The position numbers and the translations under genes were made by a program. The notes beneath the pieces are model-generated. The model made no database searches, was not told the DNA's origin, and saw nothing but the letters and a program-made list of their open reading frames with translations. From Isoperla grammatica (taxonomy: Eukaryota > Arthropoda > Insecta > Plecoptera > Perlodidae), in contig OX246748.1 of the NCBI GenBank assembly GCA_945910005.1, positions 12,370,423 through 12,434,422 on the forward strand: a DNA stretch of 64,000 nt. The letters are read 5' to 3'. Shown one piece after another: positions 1-11,911 of this stretch (position 1 is the first letter of the stretch; every line of letters begins with the position of its first letter).

Positions 1-1260
1 TTATCATTCTTTTCATCATTTGTGAGTACCAAGTCGTATGGAACCAAGGGACGTTGGTTCGAATCCCACATTAAACATCGGTTTTCCTAATTGTAAAACA
101 CTTAACAACCATCCATCTTAAAACATTTTAGTACCAGCAGTAAAAACTACAATTTGTCTATTAATTCGCGTGCCAGAATTCAGTTTCTTGCTTTCCTATG
201 TCAAGCAGCTATGTTGGGTAAGTTCTTTCGAATCGTTTCCAATTTTCATAGTTTTAACATTACTGAAAATATATCAATTCTAGCAAAGAAACATCTCTCT
301 AACCAGTAAGAAAAAACCGTAAAATGCAATTGTACAAGATTACACCCCTATAATATGTAGAGCTGTTACCGTCGACTGGGAGCTAACCCCCCCCCCCCCC
401 CTCGTGGTCCCCCTGGATTTCAGAAATTGTTTAAAATTTAACTGGCAGTACGATGATACTATATAGATATCCGATAATGTAAATTTATAATTATTATTTG
501 GCTCGTTGGTCCAGTGGTTAGCATCTCTGCTTCCAATGCAGAAGGTTCCGCGTTCAAATCCCGCTTCAGGCAGAAGTTTTTTTACTTCTAATGTGGATTC
601 AATTCCATTACTTCTTGGCTTAGGAATAAGTAAACGGTGACTTTGGAGCCGTCCTAGCAACGAAGCACTCAATATATTCAAAGTTGTTCTGAATCGTGCT
701 TGTTGAATCTGGCATCTGTCCGCAGGTGTTCGCACTGTCCAATCACTGATTCATATGTTTGTATTTGAAATATCGATCTTTGATTGGTTATCGCTCACTC
801 GTCGATGGTGTTCGAAGCCTACAGGGTTGGTTTAGTCACTTTAAATTAAAGTCCCCCACTGCAAATGAGTTTAGTTACTGATTGGGTAGACTTGAAATGT
901 GAATTTATTTCTTTTATTTTTATTTACGTTTTGTTCAACTAAAGTTACTAAACAATTACCGGCATTTTATAAGTTGTGACAAGATAAGATAATGATTATT
1001 AAGCTTCACCGGCTATTATTTTTGAACCCCCTTTCCCCCTCGTGACCCCCTGGATTTCAGAAATTGTTTAAAATTTAACTGGCAGTATGATGATGTATAG
1101 ATATTTGATAATGTGTATTTATAATTATTATTTATTACGTTTTGTTCAACTAAACAATTCACCTGCATTTTATAAGTTGTGACAAGATAAGATAAGATTG
1201 TGTGTACTAAGCATCACCAGCTATTGTTGTTGCACATACACAGAATTACACTACTATCTT
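1..1260. repeat. Dispersed and duplicated repeat DNA, no gene
   Basis: No credible coding sequence. A segment of about 115 bp (389-500), starting at a C-run and continuing through 'ctggatttcagaaattg', recurs at about 1024-1140. A second segment containing 'ataagttgtgacaagataag' occurs at about 927-1024 and again at 1139-1220, so the stretch is built from diverged direct repeats. A B-box-like motif (ggttcgaatcc, 56-66) near the left edge looks like the end of another tRNA-derived element cut by the window. The poly-C run near 388-402 is a likely assembly weak spot. Confidence 0.6.
498..571 (+). repeat. tRNA-like sequence, probable SINE head
   Basis: The stretch has an A-box-like motif (TGGTCCAGTGG), a five-base anticodon-type stem (TCTGC/GCAGA) around the loop TTCCAAT, and a B-box-like motif (GCGTTCAAATCCC), spaced as in a tRNA. 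The acceptor arms do not pair well and there is no proper 5' match to the 3' end, so a functional tRNA is unlikely. A related segment lies on the opposite strand at 23440-23505, which fits a dispersed tRNA-derived SINE family. Confidence 0.5.
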
Positions 1261-1409
1261 ATTATTACTATCAATTAAATATACATATACTTACAAATCA
1301 ATCATGGCCAATAACCAATTGTATCTCTCAAGATATTGCTGATTTTTTCAATGACATATACTGTTTTTTTTAATTGATGTATATGAGCATGTTTTATATG
1401 CTGTCATTT

Positions 1410-4400
1410 TACATTCTTATACTCAACCACGAATCGTATGCAGGCTGTTTCAACTAACGTAAACAGATACCTACACTCATGCTGTCATATTACATTCTTA
1501 TACTCAACCGCCAGTTGCGTGCACGCTGTTTTAACTAAAGTAAACAGATACCTACATACATGCTGTCATATTACATTCTTAGGTCCAGTCTTACAATGTC
1601 CCAATAACTACTTATTCGTCGATTTGCTTGTTTTCTCCATGGCAATGACCAATCAAAACTCTTGAAATCCTCCAAATAGCTTAATTGCTACAAATAACTT
1701 TCCTATTAGGAGATTGTAAGACCGGCCTTTATACTTAACCGCTAGTTGCGTGCACGCTGTTTTAACTAAAGTAAACAGATACCTACACTCATGCTGCATA
1801 TAACATTCTTATACTCAACCACTTATTGTATGCACGCTGTTTCAACTAATGAAAACAAATACCTACACTCATGCTGTCATATTACATTCTAATTCTCAAC
1901 CCCTTATCGTGTGCACGCTGTTTTAACTAAAGTAAACAGACACCTACACTCATGCTGTCATATTACATTCTAATTCTCAACCCCTTATCGTGTGCACGCT
2001 GTTTTAACTAAAGTTAACAGATACCTACACTCATGCTGTTATATTTCATTCTTATACTTAACCGCTAGATGCGTCACGCTGATTTAACTAAAGTTAACAG
2101 ATACCTACACTCATGCTGTCATATTACATTCTTATACTTAACCGCCAGATGCGTTACGCTGTTTCAACTAAAGAAAACAGATACCTACACTCATGCTGTC
2201 ATATTACATTCTTATACTTAACCGCTAGATGCGTCACGCTGATAAAGTTAACAGATACCTACACTCATGCTGTTATATTACATTCTTATACTTAACGGCC
2301 AGATGCGTCACGCTGATTTAACTAAAGTTAACAGATACCTACACTCATGCTGTCATATAACATTCTTATACTTAACCGCTAGATGCGTCACGCTGATTTA
2401 ACTAAAGTTAACAGATACCTACACTCATGCTGTCATATTACATTCTTATACTTAACCGCTAGATGCGTCACGCTGATTTAACTAAAGTTAACAGATACCT
2501 ACACTCATGCTGTCATATTACATTCTTATACTTAACCGCTAGATGCGTCACGCTGATTTAACTAAAGTTAACAGATACCTACACTCATGCTGTCATATTA
2601 CATTCTTATACTTAACCGCTAGATGCGTCACGCTGATTTTACTAAAGTTAACAGATACTTACACTCATGCTGTCATATTACATTCTTATACTTAACCGCT
2701 AGATGCGTCACGCTGATTTAACTAAAGTTGACAGATACCTACACTCATGCTGTCATTTTACATTATTATACTTAACCGCTAGAGGCGTCACGCTGATTTA
2801 ACTAAAGTTAACAGATACCCACACTCATGCTGTCATATTACATTCTTATACTTAACCGCTAGATGCGTCACGCTGATTTAACTAAAGTTAACAGATACCT
2901 ACACTCATGCTGTCATAAACCATTCTTATACTCAACAACTTATCGTATCCACGCTGTTTCAACTAAAGTAAACAGACACCTACACTCATGCTGTCATATA
3001 ACATTCTAATTCTCAACCCCTTATCGTGTGCACGCTGATTTAACTAAAGTAAACAGATACCTACATTCATGCTGTAATATAACATTCTTATACTCAACTA
3101 CTAATCGTATGCACGCTTTTTGAACTAAAGTTAACAGATAACTACACTCATGCTGTCATATTACATTCTTATACTTAACCGCTAGATGCGTCACGCTGAT
3201 TTAACTAAAGTTAACAGATACCTACACTCATGCTGTCATATTACATTCTTATACTTAACCGCTAGATGCGTCACGCTGATTTAACTAAAGTTAACAGATA
3301 CCTACACTCATGCTGTCATATTACATTCTTATACTTAACCGCCAGATGCGTCACGCTGTTTCAACTAAAGTAAACAGATACCTACACTCATGCTGTCATA
3401 TTACATTCTTATACTTAACCGCTAGATGCGTCACGCTGATTTAACTAAAGTTGACAGATACCTACACTCATGCTGTCATATTACATTCTTATACTTAACC
3501 GCTAGATGCGTCACGCTGATTTAACTAAAGTTAACAGATACCTACACTCATGCTGTCATATTACATTCTTATACTTAACCGCTAGATGCGTCACGCTGAT
3601 TTAACTAAAGTTAACAGATACCTACACTCATGCTGTCATAAACCATTCTTATACTCAACAACTTATCGTATCCACGCTGTTTCAACTAAAGTAAACAGAC
3701 ACCTACACTCATGCTGTCATATAACATTCTAATTCTCAACCCCTTATCGTGTGCACGCTGATTTAACTAAAGTAAACAGATACCTACATTCATGCTGTAA
3801 TATAACATTCTTATACTCAACTACTAATCGTATGCACGCTTTTTGAACTAAAGATAACAGATAACTACACTCATGCTGTCATATTACATTCTTATACTTA
3901 ACCGCTAGATGCGTCACGCTGATTTAACTAAAGTTAACAGATACCTACACTCATGCTGTCATATTACATTCTTATACTTAACCGCTAGATGCGTCACGCT
4001 GATTTAACTAAAGTTAACAGATACCTACACTCATGCTGTCATATTACATTCTTATACTTAACCGCTAGATGCGTCACGCTGATTTAACTAAAGTTAACAG
4101 ATACCTACACTCATGCTGTCATATTACATTCTTATACTTAACCGCCAGATGCGTCACGCTGTTTCAACTAAAGTAAACAGATACCTACACTCATGCTGTC
4201 ATATTACATTCTTATACTTAACCGCTAGATGCGTCACGCTGATTTAACTAAAGTTAACAGATACCTACACTCATGCTGTCATATTACATTCTTATACTTA
4301 ACCGCCAGATGCGTCACGCTGATTCTACTAAAGTTAACGGATACCTATACTCATGCTTTCATATTACATTCTTATACTCAACCGCTAATCGTGTGCACGC

Positions 4401-4870
4401 TGTTTCAACTATTTAAACAGATACCTACACTCATGCTGTCATATTACATTCTTATACTCAACTGCCAGTTGCATACATGCTGTTTCAACCAAAAAAACAG
4501 ATACCTTCACTCATGCTGTCATATTACATTCTTATTCTCAACCACCAGTCGTCACGCTGATTCAACTAAAGTAAACAGATACGTACACTCATGCTTTCAT
4601 ATTTCATTCGTATACTCAACTGCCAGTTGCGTCACGCGGTCACGCTGATTCAACTAAAGTAAACAGATACCTATACTCATGCTGTCATAATACATTCTTA
4701 TACTCAACCGCCAGTTGCGTGCACGCTTGTTCAACTAAAGTTAACAAATACCTGTACTCATGCTGACATATTACATACTTATACTTAACTGCCAGTTGCG
4801 TGCACGCTGTTTTAACTAAAGCAATCAGGTACTTAAACTCATGCCGTCATATCCGTGCACGCTGTTGTAA
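1410..4870. repeat. 80-bp satellite array, about 43 units
   Basis: Tandem units of 80 bp (some 77-80) repeat the pattern 'gctagatgcgtcacgctgat', 'taactaaagttaacagatac', 'ctacactcatgctgtcatat', 'tacattcttatacttaacc'. Copies near 2300-2880 and 3180-3600 are almost identical, while the edges (1410-2100 and 4300-4870) are diverged. Open frames across the array come from its composition and are not genes. The block at 2918-3120 recurs 723 bp later, showing a recent multi-unit duplication. A short inverted-repeat element interrupts the array at about 1582-1728. Confidence 0.95.
1582..1728. mobile_element. Short TIR element inserted in the satellite
   Basis: About 147 bp, bounded by imperfect inverted ends (AGGTCCAGTCTTACAAT and the reverse complement of AGGCCGGTCTTACAATC). 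It sits inside one satellite unit between 'ttacattctt' and 'atacttaacc', which are contiguous in neighbouring units. The empty site is therefore visible, and the target duplication is TT or TTA (ambiguous). Relatives lie at 60318-60457 and, more distantly, 35241-35380; all share a core near CCATGG followed by GAAAACAAGC. There is no coding capacity, so it is a MITE-type non-autonomous element. Confidence 0.7.
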
Positions 4871-5220
4871 CTAATTATTTTTAATCTCACACACTGTTTT
4901 CCTCATGATTTAAAAATTCGTGAATTCCCATTATGTACACGGGGAACGGAAATTGTCTTTGAAAATTGCAAAATATTCATTCACTTGTATGAATGCGAGT
5001 TTTTCACTGATGAGTGTCCCCCAGGTAATCAGACCCCAATACTAAGGAAATAATCTACGAAGCTTCCTTCGTCCACTCACATAAAGTGCTTGTGGTAGAA
5101 TATATATTTATATACATGTGTATGCATTACTACAAGAACTGTGTAAAGGTGGTTGGCGGGGTTGGTTCAAAATCATGGAAGGCGAACAAACTATGCGTTC
5201 CGGTTCCTTTTCAATTAGAA
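4870..5220. other. Spacer between satellite blocks
   Basis: Ordinary AT-rich sequence separating the main 80-bp array from a smaller block. No gene or RNA was recognised. Confidence 0.5.
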
Positions 5221-5224
5221 ATTC

Positions 5225-5515
5225 AGCCTTGCTTCTACTCAACCGCCAATCGTGTGCACGCTGTCCAACTAAAGTAAAGAGATACCTAAACTCATGCCGT
5301 CATATCACATTATTTTTCTCAACTGCCAGTTGCGTGCACGCTGTTTTAACTAAAGCAATCAGATACCTATACTCAAGCCGTCATATTACATTCTTTTTCT
5401 CAACTGCCAGTTGCGTGCACGCTGTTTAATCTAAAGCAATCAGATACCTAAACTCATGCCGTCATATTACATTCTTTTTCTCAACTGTCAGTTACGTGCA
5501 CGCTGTTATATTTTT
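5225..5515. repeat. Outlying diverged block of the 80-bp satellite
   Basis: Three to four units related to the main array, recognisable by 'ctcaactgccagttgcgtgc', 'acgctgttttaactaaagc' and 'catgccgtcatattacattc'. They most resemble the diverged units at the right edge of the main array (4780-4870), so this is probably the old edge separated by an insertion or rearrangement. Confidence 0.85.
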
Positions 5516-5629
5516 ATAAATAAGTAATGTACATTATGTTTAATTTAATCAATCACATTTTCAAAACATACTTTAGTTCAGTCAATACATTTTGGGTGAT
5601 GCAATGACATAGTTTTCACTAATGTTGAC

Positions 5630-6115
5630 GTATAAACGAACAACACACGTCATATTTTTTTTGATTTTGAGATAATTACGGAAGTTTCAGGTTGTCATTC
5701 GGAAATAACGTTATTTCACACTTAGAATCGATTTGTAAGTGAACCTAAGGATATATAAATTTAATTTGATTCCTTTTTATTAATCTTATTTACATCTACT
5801 TTAAGGGTATTTTAAGTTTAAACAAACGTGCGTGACATACCACAGATTTTGAGATGATTACAGAAGTTTAACGGGCAGTCAGTGGAAAATTATCTTATGT
5901 CACACATAGTAGCGATTTGTAAGAGAACCAGAGTATATTAATTTAATTTGATTCCTGCCAATAAATTTCAATTAGATTTTGTTTAACCACATATAAACAT
6001 ACCTGCGTGACATACTACAGATTTTGAGATAATTACGTAAGTTTAACGGGCTGTCATTCGAAAATTACTTTATTTTACACATAGTTGCGATTTGTAAGAG
6101 AACCTGAGTATGGCA
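5630..6115. repeat. Three-copy tandem repeat of about 170-185 bp
   Basis: The motif 'gattttgagataattac' occurs at about 5662, 5847 (one change) and 6018. Each copy is followed by 'aagttt', a 'gtcatt'-like segment, 'cacatagt' and 'cgatttgtaagagaacc'. Copies differ by point changes and small indels. No coding potential. Confidence 0.8.
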
Positions 6116-6129
6116 TGCGCATACGTCGG

Positions 6130-6265
6130 CAGGGGCGGATACAGGCTCGATTAGTTACACAAAGCATGGCAACTAAATTTCGGTAACGACTCCATTTATT
6201 CAAAATATCCATTTTTTGGGTCATGGGGGGGCGACCGCCCCCCCCTTCCCCTGTATCCGCCCCTG
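6130..6265. mobile_element. Non-autonomous hAT-like element
   Basis: A 136-bp segment with 16-bp perfect terminal inverted repeats: CAGGGGCGGATACAGG at the left and its reverse complement at the right. CAGGGGCGGAT-type ends are typical of animal hAT elements. I could not find a clean 8-bp target duplication, so the insertion is old or the outermost bases have decayed. The interior is too short for a transposase. Confidence 0.75.
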
Positions 6266-6299
6266 GGTTTACAAAGTATAAATACCCAGAATCAAAAGC

Positions 6300-7470
6300 G
6301 ATTGAACCGACCCATTCATGCAATACAATTCTAATAATTCTAAAGCTGCCGTTGCTTTAGAGGTTTGGGAGCGACGCGTTAGCTGCGTTACGTGCGTTGC
6401 TCGCGTCGAAGTGTTTGCCGTAGCGCGATATTTGGTAGGCGTAGCGCGAGCCGCGAAACAACATGACACATGTTATACATTTCAATAACATAAATGTATC
6501 TGTTATGGAAGACTATAATCTATAGCTGTTTACAAATACAATTTTGCTATATAGCAAAGACAAATTGCAGCTCTTGTTTACCTCGAAATATAGTACAAAA
6601 ATGTTGTTTTTAGGTTATAGATTTCGTCGTCGATCATAGCACGGGCAATAAACAAGTTTTGCATTGTTGCATGGGTTCGTTTCTAATCTAATCTTATTTG
6701 CTTATTGGCCATGATTTGACCTTTTCAGCTCTAGTTACACAGCATTTATATATTACACACCACTACCAACGCCGTGGCTGACGTCGCTAACGCGGCTGAA
6801 ACACCAAACTCGCAATCAGATTTGTCGACGCGCCTGACGCGTCTAACGCGTCGCTCCAAACGCTTTAAAGTGCGTTTACTGCTCAGCGTTTGGGGCGACG
6901 CGGTAGACGCGGCCACCAATCAGGGGACTAGTTTGCTGCGGTAGACGCGACGGCGCCAAACGGGCGACTGACTTGAGCAGTGTTCAACTTTTCTCTCGCG
7001 GTAGACGCGATTTACCCATAGTTCATCACGGTTTGTTTACAGCCGTCATTGCCGTACAATTATTTTTATAGGTTATAAACAAGAATAGTGGCTCTTTTGA
7101 AGTGTTAATAACTCATCGAATTTATTTATTGACATGCGATGGAAATTAAAATTTGTTCGTTGTTCCCTAACCTCATTCCAATTGGAGCAGTTTCCCATTA
7201 AACTCTTGCTCTCTCCGTTTTAAATATATAATGGCCGCACATGAAAACGCTTACGTCTTTTAATTTACAATGCATGCATCAATTTTTCACGCCATAAAAA
7301 GAATTCATAATGATACTGTTCCCATTCTTCTTCCATCGCTGAACGTCAAAATCATGAGCTACACCCACTTCGCGCCCTCGAAACGGCGCTCAGCAGTGAA
7401 CACTTCGTCGCTCGCAACGCACCTACCACGTCCTCCGCGTTGCCCCAAACGCTGAGCAGTATGAATCGCA
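6300..7470. repeat. CpG-rich inverted-repeat cluster
   Basis: Three CpG-dense patches (6340-6460, 6770-7010, 7370-7460) stand out from AT-rich surroundings. The motif ACTGCTCAGCGTTTGGGGC at about 6879 recurs inverted at about 7440-7460, and the 6360-6420 patch resembles the reverse complement of 7380-7440. These are probably foldback-type elements rather than regulatory CpG islands. No protein was recognised in either strand. Confidence 0.5.
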
Positions 7471-7854
7471 CGAATGAATACGAGGCAGTTTGAACCATTT
7501 CCGTATCGACCTGCACACTTTGAGGTTAGCCATGTCATGTCATAGTTCCTGTGACATTTCATAAGTGACAACTGTAAAAAATAGTGATACAATAAATATA
7601 ACACTTAACTGATAATGCGTGGGTCAGCGTTATGTGTACTTGAACGTTTGCTTTTGCCTTATCAACAAACTCGCAATACGAGCACTTGTATAGAGTTGTT
7701 GCAGTCAGCATCTTTACAATGATTATCACGTTACATACCTAAGGTCTGTTCCCACAAACTGAGTAGTATCCCTAACTAGATCGAATGCTTGTGAAGAAAG
7801 ATACGAAGCGACCTTAGCTTATAACAATTTTTTGAAGGAATCTCTTTTATAGGG

Positions 7855-8005
7855 TACTCACCTTATAGGGTGCAACCGCCTCTACGACTGAGGAAAGCCT
7901 CGGAAAAATTCCTCAGTAAGAACTGCCGGTGGCCGGAATCGAACCGGTGACTTCCCGAAATAGTCTCGTGTCATACCGCTGAGGTCCACCACTATCGGTG
8001 ACCCG
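7855..8005 (-). repeat. tRNA-derived SINE (family 1)
   Basis: On the minus strand a tRNA-like head shows a B box (CCGGTTCGATTCCGG) and an A-box region near 7970-7990, followed by a body containing the complement of 'gaggaaagcctcggaaaa'. The copy at 20520-20745 shares both the head and this body motif, which defines a dispersed family. The cloverleaf is imperfect, so I do not call a tRNA gene. Confidence 0.65.
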
Positions 8006-8143
8006 AGCTAGCTTAGATCGCCCAAGATGTATTTGGAGAACACAGCCTCAGTACTCTTCATTTCTACTTGTAATGAATAATGTAATCTTGAGAGAAATGA
8101 TGCAAATTGTGTATTAATAAATGTTGCATTGCTTCTGTTTCAG

Positions 8144-8350
8144 GTTGTTGTTAATGGTGCTCTTACCTTGCTCGCTACTGTCAAGATGTTGTACCTCAGC
8201 CTTCTGGACTCAAAGACCTCGCCTGTAGCACCAATCAGATGCTGCTGTACCAAGTACCACGCACTTCCTCAGCGGCCTGGAGATTCAACGCAAAAATCAC
8301 CCTCTCCCGTGTTCAAGCCAAGCATCCCTGAACCGTGTGGGATTATTTTT
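8144..8350. other. Unrecognised exon-like segment
   Basis: A patch of about 200 bp with balanced composition, unlike its neighbours. On the plus strand it starts after a strong acceptor-like 'gcttctgtttcag' and stays open to 8383. On the minus strand there is a good donor-like GCAAG|gtaagagc at about 8165. I recognise no protein family on either strand. It may be a remnant exon or a fragment of a mobile element. Confidence 0.25.
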
Positions 8351-8394
8351 TTCAGTGTACTTGTTCAACTCATGATGTATTAATTTTAATTAGA

Positions 8395-8596
8395 TGATAT
8401 AAATGTGTGAATATGGTGGAAAAAAAATCAGGAGACATGCGTTTTGAGCCCCAGACCTAAGGTATTCGAAGCCAAGGCGTTACCGCCTACGCTATGCCAC
8501 ACGATGGAAGCAGTGTTGCTAAGACAGATAGAAAACACACTGGTCTCAATGTATGGCATAGCTTGTTGTATTCAGATAGCTCGTCATCACGCCAAC
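8395..8596 (-). repeat. tRNA-like segment at the left edge of the 1.66-kb array
   Basis: Minus-strand tRNA-like sequence (head about 8440-8515) with a GGCATAGCGTAGGCGG A-box region and a weak B box. The segment matches 15134-15345 at the other end of the array, including the trailing 'attcagatagctcgtcat'. The tandem array is therefore flanked on both sides by the same sequence. Confidence 0.6.
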
Positions 8597-10253
8597 ATTA
8601 AAACATGTTTCCTCGGCTTACCTGTAATGCCAGGAAAACATAACCATGTTTCATGTATATAGTACAAATGTCCAATAGAGAAACTCTAATCATTATTTTT
8701 CTAACCCTTTAACAAGAGACGCTACACGTCGTCAAAGACGTGCTCAAATACACTCTGTTTTTTAGAATTATATTCTGTACGGCTATATTGTTTATTAAGG
8801 CGATCTTAAACTTACTTTTTAAAGTAGATCTAAACATTGTCTACTTTGAAAAAAATCATCGTCTTGCTATGTTTGTTGTGAACGACGTCAAGCGTCGCCG
8901 AAATTTTATGGATTTTCTTGTCAAGTTCCACTTTCGGTACCGATTGTGGATGAACGGTGGTACCTAGTTAGTCGTTGCGTCGAACCTAAGGTCAGTACAA
9001 ATCCTTGGTGACGTAGTATGAGCGTCGGTAGCGTCGGTTTGCACAGGTCGTGGTGAGGCGACGCCAACTTCAGGTAACCAAAATAGTAGATTTTTGAGGT
9101 TTTTATTTTTTTACGGAAAAACGGTTTGAGATAGAATTTTTTGGTTGTCGATTCCTTCTTATTAATCTTTTTCTTGATTTTATACGTATTTTTAAAAAAA
9201 TAAACAAAAATAAAAATTTCAAAATTCTCCGATTGTGCTCTTCTGAGAAAAAATTTGAAATTTTGGGCGCCTGTATCTCTGTAAGTATGACCCTTAGCAT
9301 ATTTTCGTTTTCATAATGTCTAGATAATTAACTAAAAAAAAATAAAAAAAATACAAAAACAAATTTGGGCCACACGTTTTTTTGCTACGAGCACTTTAAA
9401 AAAAAATTTCCTCCATGTAAACCCTTCTCAGTTTATCTTGTCTGAATATGGAAGAAAAAAAGACTGCCGGTTGCGGGTATCGAACCCCGGACCGCGAAAA
9501 CACTAGTCGGCGTCGCTACTGCCTACGCCACGCCACAGGATGGAAGTTGGATGGCTTACACTAGTACATAACACATCGCTCTCAATGAATGCATGTTTGT
9601 ATCTCAATTCATTCTTATTGTAATTGTTACACCTAAGATAGATGGATTTACGAACAGAGGGTCTCATTAGATTAAAGAGATATCCAAGAATACGATCTGA
9701 AGATAAAAACTCCGAAAATTATGAAACAAATGGCTTCAAAGTTTTTTTAAATTTTCGGAGTTTTTATAATCAGATCGTAATGATTGATTGGTTGATCGCG
9801 AAAGAGTTAATCGTTTGTGGAAACAATGAGAAGATGTCAGTTAAAAAATAAACCGTGTCCATGCACGTTGATGCATTGATATAAATGCGTGAAAATGGTG
9901 GGAAAAAAAGAGTGGATGTAACGGGTCTCGAACCTCAGACCTCGACCATGCTAAGCGGAGACATACCCCATACGCCATTGCACACGATGATACTTCCAGC
10001 GCTTACACAGGTACAAGACACACTGCTCTCGATGTTGTGCGTTGTTCGGGGTATTCAATTAGCTTATATCATAACCTCCTATAGCCGTCTGAACTCCGGA
10101 TACACATCCACAGAAAACGCAGTTTTGGGACTTTCAAGACCTAACGTTGGGAACATCACTATAACCTCCTATAGCCGTCTGAACTCCTGATACACATCCA
10201 CAGAAAACGTAGTTTTGGGACCCTCGTTGGGAACATCACACTAAACAGTCAAC
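8597..10253. repeat. 1.66-kb tandem unit, copy 1
   Basis: The unit begins at 'acattaaaacatgtttcctc'. In order it contains: the tract 'accctttaacaagagacgct' (about 8704), a 75-codon open frame (8740-8967), a GC-richer stretch with 'tgagcgtcggtagcgtcgg', A-runs, a tRNA-like head on the minus strand (9463-9540), a hairpin with arms tacgatctga and tcagatcgta (9691-9779), and a second minus-strand tRNA-like head (9912-9990). The 75-codon frame survives in copy 4 but is broken in copies 2 and 3, so it is probably not a gene. Confidence 0.85.
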
Positions 10254-11911
10254 ATTAAAACATGTTTCCTCGGCTTACCGTTAATGCCAGGAAAACATTA
10301 CCATGTTTCATGTATAGAGTAAGAATGTCCAATAGAGAAACTCTAATCATTATTTTTCTTACCCTTTAACAAGAGACGCTACGCGTCGTCAAAGACGTGC
10401 TCAAATACACTCTGTTTTTTTAGAATTATATTGTTTACGGCTATATTGTTTTTTAGAGTGATCTAAAACTTACTTTTCAAAGTAGATCTAAACATTGTCT
10501 CATTTGAAAAAAATCATCGTCTCGCTATGTTTGTTGTGAACGACGTCAGACGTCGCCGAAAGTTTATGAATTTTCTTGTCAAGTTCCACTTTCGGTACCG
10601 ATTGTGGATGAACGGTGGTACCTAGTTAGTCGTAGCGTCGAACTTAAGGTCAGTACGAATCCTTGGTGGCGTAGTATGAGCGTCGGTAGCGTCTGTTTAC
10701 ACAGGTCGTGGTGAGGCGACGCCAACTTCAGGTAAGTAAAATAGAAGATTTTTTGAGGTTTTTATTTTTTTACGGGAAAACGGTTTCAGATAAAAATTTT
10801 TGACTGTCGGTTCCTTCTTATTTATACCTCTTTTGATTTGTTTCGAATTTTTAAAAAAATAAAAAAAATAAAAAATTCCAAAATTCTCCGATTGTGCTTT
10901 TCTGAGATAAAATTTGAAATTTTGGGCGCCTGTATCTCTGTAAGTATGACCCCCAGCATATTTTCGTTTTCAGGATGTCTGGATAATTAACGGAAAAAAA
11001 ATAAAAAAAATACAGAAACAAATTTGGGCCACACGTTTTTTTGCTACGAGCACTTTAAAAAAAAATTTCCTTCATATAAACCCTTCTCAACTTTTCTTGA
11101 CTGAATATGGAAGAAAAAAAGACTGCCGGTTGCGTGTATCGAACCCCGGACCGCGAAAACACTAGTCAGCGTCGCTACTGCCTACGCCACGCCACAGGAT
11201 TGAAGTTGGATTGCTTACACTAGTACATAACACACCGCTCTCAATGAATGCATGTATGTATCTCGATTCATTCTTATTGAAATTGTTACACCTAAGATTG
11301 ATGGATTTACGAACAGAGGGTCTCATTAGATTAAAAAAATATCCAAGAATTCGATCTGAAGTTAAAAACTCCGAAAGTTGTGAAAAAAACGGCTTCAAAA
11401 TTTTTTTAAATTTTCGGAGTTTTTATCATCAGATCGTATTGATTGATTGGTTGATCGCGAAAGAGTTAATCGTTTGTGGAAACAATGAGCCGTTTGACAG
11501 TAAAAAATAAACCGTGTCCATGCACGTTGATGCATTGATATAAATGCGTGAAAATGGTGGAACAAAAAAGAGTGGATGTAACGGGTCTCGAACCCCAGAC
11601 CTTGAACATGCTAAGCGGAGACATATCCCATACGCCATTGCACACGATGATACTTCCAGCGCTTACACAGGTACAAGACACAATGCTCTCAATGTTGTGC
11701 GTTGTTCGGGGTATTCAGTTAGCTTATATCATAACCTCCTATAGCCGTCTGAACTCCGGATACACATCCACAGAAAACGCTGTTTTGGCACTTTCAAAAC
11801 TTGACGTTGGGAACATCACTATTACCTCCTATAGCCGTCTGAACTCCTGATACACATCGACAGAAAACGTAGTTTTGGGACCCACGTTGGGAACATCACA
11901 CTGAACAGCCA
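10254..11911. repeat. 1.66-kb tandem unit, copy 2
   Basis: Same order of landmarks as copy 1, including 'accctttaac' at 10371, tRNA-like heads at about 11122-11200 and 11573-11650 (minus strand), and the tacgatctga-type hairpin between them. An extra T in the run near 10420 shifts the short frame seen in copies 1 and 4. Confidence 0.85.

Noticed and set aside
498..571. Functional tRNA gene
   Set aside because: A and B boxes and an anticodon-like loop are present but the acceptor stem does not pair; better explained as a SINE head.
1438..4648. Open frames in the 80-bp satellite
   Set aside because: They follow the repeat and vary with unit number; no protein-like conservation.
5005..5055. 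Hammerhead ribozyme (CTGATGAG near 5007)
   Set aside because: No paired stem II followed by a properly placed GAAA could be found.
1410..5515. CRISPR array
   Set aside because: Repeats are contiguous without unique spacers, and the DNA is eukaryotic.
9463..9540. Functional tRNA genes in the 1.66-kb array
   Set aside because: Cloverleaf is imperfect in all copies and the segments are embedded in a larger repeated unit.
9691..9779. Hammerhead core in the 1.66-kb unit (CTGAAGA...CGAAAA)
   Set aside because: The bases between the two motifs do not form stem II; the real structure is a simple long hairpin.
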